Made by a program: the position numbers and the translations under genes. A DNA stretch of 64,000 nucleotides, from assembly GCF_003597395.2 (NCBI RefSeq), contig NC_133777.1, positions 14,297,917-14,361,916 on the forward strand, given 5' to 3'. A model generated the notes under the pieces. It was given only the letters and a program-made list of their open reading frames with translations. It did not search any database and had not been told where the DNA came from. This stretch comes from Chelonoidis abingdonii (Eukaryota; Chordata; Testudines; Testudinidae). This document shows positions 53,201 to 62,200 of this stretch, in pieces; positions within the stretch are counted from its first letter, which is position 1; each line of letters starts with the position of its first letter.

Positions 53201-56200
53201 TCTTTCATAGCAGTCCAGTTTGAGACTCTCCATGCACATTCGAGTACCAGATACGGATTTATATGGCCCTTTGACTGGCCATACTCTGTCAAAGGTTCCC
53301 ACTGGTTCAACTCTTTTGAGCAGCTACGAAAATGAAAACATGATGTTAGCAAGAATTACTTAAAAGTTACTTTAAGCATTTCATATCAGGAGAGCATCTG
53401 CATTCATGTATGTTTGAAAAATGCTTAGAAGGCATTGCAGTAGTTGTAAATAGACTGCAGGATTAAAAACAAACAACAACAAAAACCATAATACAGAAGT
53501 GTATGAAGAGGGGGAACTGCACTTTCATGTGACCCAGATCACAATATTAAATGGGGAAACAAATTCCATGTGAAATCTGTTTCCACCAACAGCAAATTAT
53601 ACTTTTGCAATGATTTATGTATAGCTGTTCTGAAGTCTGTTACAGGAGTAGCAATATAAAGTTTTATTTCCCTAAGCTGCTCTGTATTGTAAATGTGCTG
53701 GGCTTAGTTTATTTTAGTAATCGATGTTTTAAACTACTAGAGTACTACTTTTGTAACAACATCATTCTGCTCCAATTTTAAAATGTTACCGAATCCAATG
53801 GTCTTCCCAGAGTTGATACTCAGGGAAGATAGCAGGAGAGGCATTATTTCGTTCATGTTCCTTTTTGGCTTTTTCCATTGCTTTTTCGTAAGTTTCTTGT
53901 GCCTAAAAAAAAAAAAAAAAAAAGGCACTTCATTTTAGATTTATATCTGCTCTAAACATATATCTGATTGCATTTCATTAAGATTTTTTTTTGAAGACAC
54001 GTACATGATTTAAAAACTCTCTTTAAATACCTTTATTAACCGATCCTATAATAAATTAGGAGGGTTAACTTATTTTCCTATTTACAATTTTAAGTTTCTT
54101 AGGTCAAATGAATGATGTACTACTGCAGGAAACTAGTTTTGCCTATATTCAAACATATCTTATCAAGGTACCACAGAGTCTTCAACTAATACTTCATACA
54201 GAAGAAGTTTTATTTGAGACATTATCCTCAACTCAAATGAATTTTTTATTTGTTTGTTCTTATTAATAACAAAGTACACATTTTGTGGGTTTTTAGTATG
54301 CTTATACGGATAGTTAATCTATATAGAGCAAAGTTTAACAATGTCCTTATATCGTGCAAATACTACCTGTTCAAAAAAGCCATGTTGTTCATAAGCAATA
54401 GCAGTTGCTGTCTCTGGAAATTTACAGCGCTTTTGCCATAGTCCAGCCCACATATCCTCCTCTTGTAACAGAGAGTAAAGCTCAGCTAGGGAATCCAGTA
54501 TTTCCTAAAAAACACAGCAAATAACCAAGCACATTCTTGTAAGATCAAAATGTTGCTGTAATATTTTTGTGATCAATGTTTGTATTAAGTAAATGCCTTA
54601 CACATTAAAGCATGTTAGTTGGTGTATTTTAAACTACACAACATAGGGTAAGAAAAAAAGACATGAAAATAACAATTAAGTTCTAAATATGACATTTTTA
54701 ATTTTTATGTCTAGACCTCCACTGTATGATCACTCTGAAAACTCAGGAAGTAAATGGTCTGTTATCATCAGAGATATAAAAAATTAACAATGCACCATAT
54801 TACAATTCAACTTCTCTCAAAACTTGCTCATGTGTTGACCTGGCTTGTCTCCACTAGCATATTAGGTTTTTTTATGGTAACTAACATAATAGCTACACAC
54901 TTTAGCACTCAGTGTGGACAGATACTTTTATGTTTAACTTTGTGTAGCTGGTTATGGTCACTCTAGGTCTTCTCTGCCTTTAGTAGGCTATCATAATTTA
55001 ATTAATGTTATTCCTTACCTGTTGAGGAGGGGTTATGCTTTCCTGCTCATAAAATTCTGTTGTCTGTTTAGGTTTAATCTGAAGACTCAAGCCTTTTTCA
55101 AAGGCTTGATGTTCCAGCATCAGTGTGGAACGGAACCACAGGTTGTGAGTTTTACCCAAGTACTTAAGCACACAGGGCCTGATGGGAATGGGAGGAACAC
55201 ACTGTGACATTGCTTCCACAAAACAGTTTAGTGCACTCGGCTGGCAGTCTCGCTGCACTTGGTGGCTACCACTGCATAAGAAAGGGCTTATTTCACCAGC
55301 AAGAGCCTGGAATTAAAGCAACAGAAACAGTGACTATTTCATTCAGACTTTTCCAACACTTAGGTCATATTTAAAGTCTTACTAATACCTACAGATCAGG
55401 GAATTTTCATACAGCAGTTAAAACATGAAAAGATTAATTCCCTTTGAAATCTGAAGGGTCCAATTTCTTTCAAAAGCAACCAGTATTAAGACATATAGCT
55501 GGAGGAAACACTAGAAATGGATTTTTTAAAATTGAGGGAACAAGTAATTATGGCAGAAAATTACAATCTACTGAAACACCAGCTACTACCAAAAAGACAC
55601 AAAAATGATTCTCACATGCTGCTGTCTATCAGATAAGATTTTCCACAATCGGGAGAAAAGCTGGATCCAAGTTTTCTCTGCTAACGGTGTAGAGATATGA
55701 CACAACTGAACAAAGGCACTTAATAACGCTCCAGTCTAGAAATAAAGAGAAACAATTAGGAATGTAACGAAAAAAAAGAAAACCTTTCAATGAATTTGCA
55801 CCATGGAAGAGTCACTGTATGATACAGTCCAACAGCTAAGCTTCCCCAAGATGTGTGGAAGCAGTTACATTACTTGTTTTCCCAAGTGTTCCATAACCAA
55901 TACAATTTTTCTAAATTTCCCTTAGGTGGAAAGAGAAAACTACTGTGAAATAAATGTAATCATATTTCCATGTTTATTAAGACAACAACTCATGACTATA
56001 AAAGCTACAAATAAAAAAGTAAGATGCTCTCAAGGAAGAGAAGAGAAAAAGGTGACCAATGGGGGTGCCGACTATTTGGTGGTAAGATAAAACAAGCAGG
56101 CTAATTGATCATATCAGTAGATCTAGCCAGAGTATCACAAAATAGCGCTCATCTAACAATTAGCTTCTTATGAAATATTAGAAGCCAGTGCTGTTTATAA

Positions 56201-59200
56201 TCTGTTACCACGCTTTACCTTTTCTTGTGTTTTCGTAGCACTAGTTTTCTTATCTAAACGCAACAGATATTTAGTTCAATTCTAAATGCAATAGACATAT
56301 CTGGCAAAACCTGAAATTTGTGTGTACTGAAGTTAGGAGCCCAATCACCTGATTTCATCCTCTCAAAGGCAGGGTTTTCCAGATGCTCTATGTTTACCAA
56401 CATTTGGCCCGTAAGAGTACCAGCATGATAGTATACGATTTCCACTGACAAAGGTAACTGGAAAAACAATTAGCAACTTTTCAAATTGTCAGTATAACTA
56501 AGCAGTTGTCACTGTATTCCTTAAAGAAGACACGCACTCAGCCTGCTTAACTTCAGTTTTGGAGGTTAATCAGGACCTTACTATTGCTTGCAAAAGTTCA
56601 AGACTGTTGAGGTGGCCAAAGCAATCGGCACCACAAGTACCACAGGAGCAGCAGTGGCAGCCATGAAAGTGACATCAAATATATTAGCAGTGGGATAGGA
56701 CCAGGTAAAACAGGCTGCAAAGATTACACTTGAATCTCTGAGCCCTATTGTTTTCAGAACTTGTGCAAAAGGGAAGATGATGCTTTTTTTTTTTTCCCAA
56801 ATGGAAGAGAGAAATATGATGGAATAGGTTAGGGGTCGGCAACCGATGGCACGCAAGCCATTTTTTAATGGCACGCGACTGCCTGCTGGGACTCCGTGTG
56901 CCATTAAAAATCCTGCCGACACAGCAAGCTGCAGGGTCCGCGTTCCCCGGCCGGAGCGCCGGCCGAGCGCAGCGAGCCGCCGGCCCCTCCTCTGCCTTCC
57001 CCTGGAGCCCTGGCGCCACGCATGCAGTGCTCTGGGGGCTGGGGTTGCGCACTCCTGTGGGGCAGCGTTTGGCTCCGTAGGGAGGGAGACGGTCCTCGCT
57101 TATCCGGAGCCCTGCTGCCACACGCGCAGCGCTCTGAAGGGAGGGGCTGGGCTGCGCGCACGCGTGGAGGCAGGGCTCTGAATGAGCAGGGAGTCTCATG
57201 GTAAGGGGCAGTTAAGGGACAGGCAGCAGGGTGGGTGGGATCCGGGGAGGGTGATTAGGGGCAGGAGTCTCTGGAGGGGGCAGTCAGGGNNNNNNNNNNN
57301 NNNNNNNNNNNNNNNNNNNNNNNNNNNNNNNNNNNNNNNNNNNNNNNNNNNNNNNNNNNNNNNNNNNNNNNNNNNNNNNNNNNNNNNNNNNNNNNNNNNN
57401 NNNNNNNNNNNNNNNNNNNNNNNNNNNNNNNNNNNNNNNNNNNNNNNNNNNNNNNNNNNNNNNNNNNNNNNNNNNNNNNNNNNNNNNNNNNNNNNNNNNN
57501 NNNNNNNNNNNNNNNNNNNNNNNNNNNNNNNNNNNNNNNNNNNNNNNNNNNNNNNNNNNNNNNNNNNNNNNNNNNNNNNNNNNNNNNNNNNNNNNNNNNN
57601 NNNNNNNNNNNNNNNNNNNNNNNNNNNNNNNNNNNNNNNNNNNNNNNNNNNNNNNNNNNNNNNNNNNNNNNNNNNNNNNNNNNNNNNNNNNNNNNNNNNN
57701 NNNNNNNNNNNNNNNNNNNNNNNNNNNNNNNNNNNNNNNNNNNNNNNNNNNNNNNNNNNNNNNNNNNNNNNNNNNNNNNNNNNNNNNNNNNNNNNNNNNN
57801 NNNNNNNNNNNNNNNNNNNNNNNNNNNNNNNNNNNNNNNNNNNNNNNNNNNNNNNNNNNNNNNNNNNNNNNNNNNNNNNNNNNNNNNNNNNNNNNNNNNN
57901 NNNNNNNNNNNNNNNNNNNNNNNNNNNNNNNNNNNNNNNNNNNNNNNNNNNNNNNNNNNNNNNNNNNNNNNNNNNNNGAGCTGATTGTGCAGTGCCCCCA
58001 CACCCAAACCTCCTGCCCCAACCCTGAGCCCCCTCCCTCATTTTAGCTCCTGGCCACACCCTTCACCCCCAGCCCTGTGCTTGGTCCACTCTCACCCTCA
58101 GCTCAGTGCAGAGAGAGGAAGAGAATGGGCCAGAACCAGGGAGAAGGTAGGTACCCACTATATGTGGGCAGGGCTGGGACCCCAGACCGGCAGTGGGCTG
58201 AGTGGGTCCAGCAGCCGGGATCACAGCTGGCAGGAGCCAGCGGATGGAACCCCTGAGCGGCAGTGTGCTGAGCGGCTCAGCCCACTGCAGGTCTGGGGTC
58301 CCGGCTGCTGGCCCCGCACAGCCCGCTGCCAGTCTGGGGTTCTGGCTGCCAGACCTTTCCCAGCTGGGGTCCCGGCCGCAGGCCTCACTCAGCCCACTGC
58401 CGGCCTAGGTGAACAGAACCCCAGACCAGCAGCAGGCTGAACGGGCTGGTGGCGTAAGATCAACATTTTAATTTAATTTTAAATGAAGCTTCTTGAATAT
58501 TCTGAAAACCTTGTTAATTTTACAATACAACAATAGTTTAGTTATATAATATATAGACTTGTAGAGAGAGACCTTCTAAAAAACATTAAAATGTATTACC
58601 GGCACGCAAAACCTTAAATTAGAGTGAATAAATGAAGACTCGGCACACTACTTCTGAAAAGTTGCCGACCCCTGGAATAGGTGAAGGATAGAGTTATATG
58701 CTGGGGGAGAGGACCAGGAGAAAGCCAGATGTAAAAGTACGTAGGCTCTTGTTTTCAAAAGACTTCTGAAATATTCAGTATTAGCGTAAAATAAAATGAA
58801 GAGTGGAACCAAAGAAAAAAAAAAGAATTCATTTGTGCGCATCACAGTTTTGAGATTTCAATATTTCAGCAATGGTTTTCCATGCTATGCGACCAATAAC
58901 CTGTACCAACCTTCACTTCTCGAAGAGAGTCAAGAAACTTGTCATGTCTGTTGGTCAACATGTGTAGCTGGTTGCCTATGTCTTTCTCAGAAAGCTCTTT
59001 GGTTTTAGGTGTACTCGTCTGATCTCCTGGAGCCAATTCAATGTCAATCTCCACATCCTATACAAAAGTAAGGCCAATTATAATGCTGACACTTTCAAGT
59101 AAATAATTATCACCACTTCATTTCTGTAAACATATGAAAAAAAGTGCGCTTGTCATAAGGTATATTTCCCAAATCTGAACCTTAGCGTCCAAAATTTGGG

Positions 59201-62200
59201 TACCTGCATGAAACCTCTAAGCTTAATTACCAGCTTAGATCTGATAGGCTGCCACCAACCAAACTTTGAGTGTTTGATAAACTCTAGTCTCCCCAAAACC
59301 TTCCCTGGGGACCCCCAAGACCCAGATCCCCTGGATCTTAACACAGCGAAAGTAAACTCTTTCCCTCACTAGTGCCACTCCTAGGCTTCCCCTCCCTGGG
59401 TTCCCCTAGGAGATCAGGGTGCTTCAAACTCCATGAAACACACCGAGCAGGTTTTTTTCCTCCCCCTTCCCTCTTCCCCAGAGGCAGTACAGGCTCAATC
59501 CCCTTGAGCCTTAACTAGGAAAAAATCCAACAGGTCTTAAAAAGAAACTTTTAATTTAAAAAAAAAGAAAGAAAAGACATAAAAAGGGTCTCTGTAATCA
59601 AGATGAAATATTACAGGGTTATTTGCTTATAAAAAAATGAATAAACAGCCTTATTCAGAAAAAAAAATACAATTTAAACATTTCCAGCAAACTACACACT
59701 TGCAAATACAGAAAACAATGTAAAAGCCTATATTGTCTTCCTACCTGTACTTACAAATTGGAAACAGAAGATTAGAGAGCCTGGAGATAGTGTGATCACC
59801 CTCAGAGCCTAGAGAGCACACAGACACAGAACAAAGGACCCACACCCAAACTTCCCTCCCTTGAGATTTGAAAGTATCTTGTTTTCTGATTGGTCCTCTG
59901 GTCAGGTGTTGTTTGTTACCCCTTTCCAGGTGAAAGAGACATTAACCCTTAATCTGTTTATGACAGTGCTATTCATTATTTCAGCCCTTGTTATCTATTA
60001 TTGTAATTTTTTTAGGATTTGAAAATTTAATTCCCACTGTTAAGGGAGAAAGAAAGGGTCAAAGCAGTCATCCAGAGTAGACGGAAGATTAAAAAAAGAT
60101 AGCCTAATTTTGGCAATTAATTTATCTTTGATTATTAGCAGGTAAAAATCCCCAGTGGTCTGTGATGGGGTGGGATTCATAGACTCTAGGACTGGAAGGG
60201 ACCTCGAGAGATCATCGAGTCCAGTCCCCTGCCCTCATGTGATGTAAGTTACTACAGAAAATTCTTTCCTGGGTGCTGGCTGGTGAGTCTTGCCCACATG
60301 CTCAGGGGTTAACTGATCGCCATATTTGGGATCGGGAAGGAATTTTCCCCCAGGGAAGATTGGCAGAGGCCCTAGAGGATTTTCGCCTTCCTCTGCAGCA
60401 TCGGGCATGAGTCACTTGCTGGAGGTCTTTAAACCTTGAGGTCTTTAAACCACAATTTGAGGACTTCAGTAACTCAGACATAGGTTAGTGGTTTGTTCCA
60501 GGAGTGGGTGGGTGAAATTCTGTTGCCTGCATTGTGCAGGAGTTCAGACTAGATGACCATAATGGTCCCTTCTGACCTTAAGTCTATGAATAAACACGGG
60601 TTCATAGAGCTAGTAAGTCAAATGGTAGTAAACCATTGTTTAAAAATGTAATTACAATTACATTACTTAACTTCATTATTCATTTACACCAGGTGTGCTG
60701 CTATAGTCACTGCACATCACTTTACACACATGTATAGCAATTCAGACTACCATTACAATGTGTCCCATAAACTGTGCTTGGTGAGACCTCATCATCTGCT
60801 GTAAAATAAAAATAAAATGTTACCTCTTCTTTGGATTCGCTGTTTTCTCTTTCTCGAGGCTCTTGTTTGACATGGGTTACCATAGCAAATGCTGCCCGAT
60901 CGTGACTGTCAGCCAGGTTGATTACATTAGTGATAGACGGAAGCATGGCTCCCTGACAGCTTGTGCCAATTGTAGTGTTTCTTTCACACACTGCCAACAG
61001 GAGCTAAGAAATTAAAAAACAAGGCAAAGGTTTTAACCCATTGCGTGTGATGTATTTAAGAACACATATCCTTGATTTATTTTGTATTGCACCTTTTTTC
61101 CTTGTCATAAGAGGACTCTGTCCTTCTCAAATCAACAGTGAACGGGGGGACTATGTTTAACAGCTTGAACTCCCCTTTACAAATTGAGTTTGGATGTTAG
61201 GCTGGCCTGAACGAGTCAGAATTTTATCTGCTTTATCTACATCACAGCAATTGTTTCTACCAACTGGTTCATGAGCAGTAGTTGTTGTGTTCAAGATATC
61301 CCCCACTCTTCCTGTGTTTCTGAAACAGGAACAAATTCAAACAAATCTTAAAAGAACGAAGATTTAGACTGAACAGAACAACACGGAAAGGAAACAATTA
61401 CATTCTCCGCTGTATATGTTCAAGTACAAAAGGGTCAATAAGGAAGTTAAGACGGCAACTGAAGTTGCCTGGCAGTTGGAGAAAACTAGATAGTGAGAGT
61501 CTGGGACATGGATATTTGATCATTAATCCGTCCCTCTACTGGCAGTATCAGAAGGGCCAAAGATTGAATGGACATGGAATATCTTGTCTTTGCTAGATGC
61601 GCCCCTTCTAGGTCAGAGCTGAGCTGCCACACATATTCAGAGAAGAAAGTGGACTTCCATCTTCAGCTCATCACCTTCTATCACTGATATGTAGTGGGTT
61701 ATTGTGCCTTTGAGGTTGCGATTTGATTACAGCTCTAACAGAAAACGTATTGCCATATGTTAGGACAGTAAGATTAGAGACCCCCTAAGGACACATAGGG
61801 AACAGAAGTTTTCTGCATCTAAGCATCATATTTTTATGGACTTAGTGTCTATATCTACATAATGTATACAATTTTCCACTAAAATACATGGCTTACCTAA
61901 ACAGAGATGTAGAAGATACTTGTCACCCTGAAAGCTGCTCCGATCTTTCTCACATGATGAAGTTAATTAAATGACTGCTTTGTGCTTGGTTATTTTATAC
62001 TCAGATTTTGATATACAGGTCATTTCAAAGAAATTGGCAATTCATTATGCTTTGTTTTACATAAAATGATCAGAAACCAGGTTTCACACCACAGCAATCC
62101 CCCTTTAAAATCTCTCTCAGCAACAGTTCTGACACTCCATTCTGATCTGTCTTTTAGGATTCAAATCTGTCATAAAGACTCCTCCTCCAGTCATTTTTTG

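Larger units (their letters stand above)
56829..58673 (-). mobile_element. hAT element, long GC-rich copy with assembly gap
   Basis: A perfect 8-bp duplication GGAATAGG flanks it (56821-56828 and 58674-58681). The ends TTAGGGGTCGGCAACC and GTTGCCGACCCCT are inverted. The right 230 bp are the reverse of the short copies at 11907 and 48855, so this is the parent-type longer form in the opposite orientation. The interior is GC-rich with many CpG and contains 688 unknown bases. No transposase is visible in the sequenced part. Confidence 0.85.
55736..58910 (-). other. TRRAP intron, 3.2 kb including an assembly gap
   Basis: Most of it is the long hAT element at 56829-58673. 55736-56820 shows nothing recognised. 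Confidence 0.7.
59058..60823 (-). other. TRRAP intron, 1.77 kb
   Basis: It is nearly filled by a solo LTR (59151-59965) and CR1 fragments (60174-60592). Confidence 0.75.

Noticed and set aside
56684..57204. Open frames of 60-171 codons in GC-rich sequence
   Set aside because: They lie inside the hAT element; the absence of stops follows from high GC, and none shows a transposase or other domain.
57182..58059. Long open frames of 245-287 codons on both strands
   Set aside because: They are open only because the 688 N bases contain no stop codons; the known flanks are GC-rich transposon sequence.
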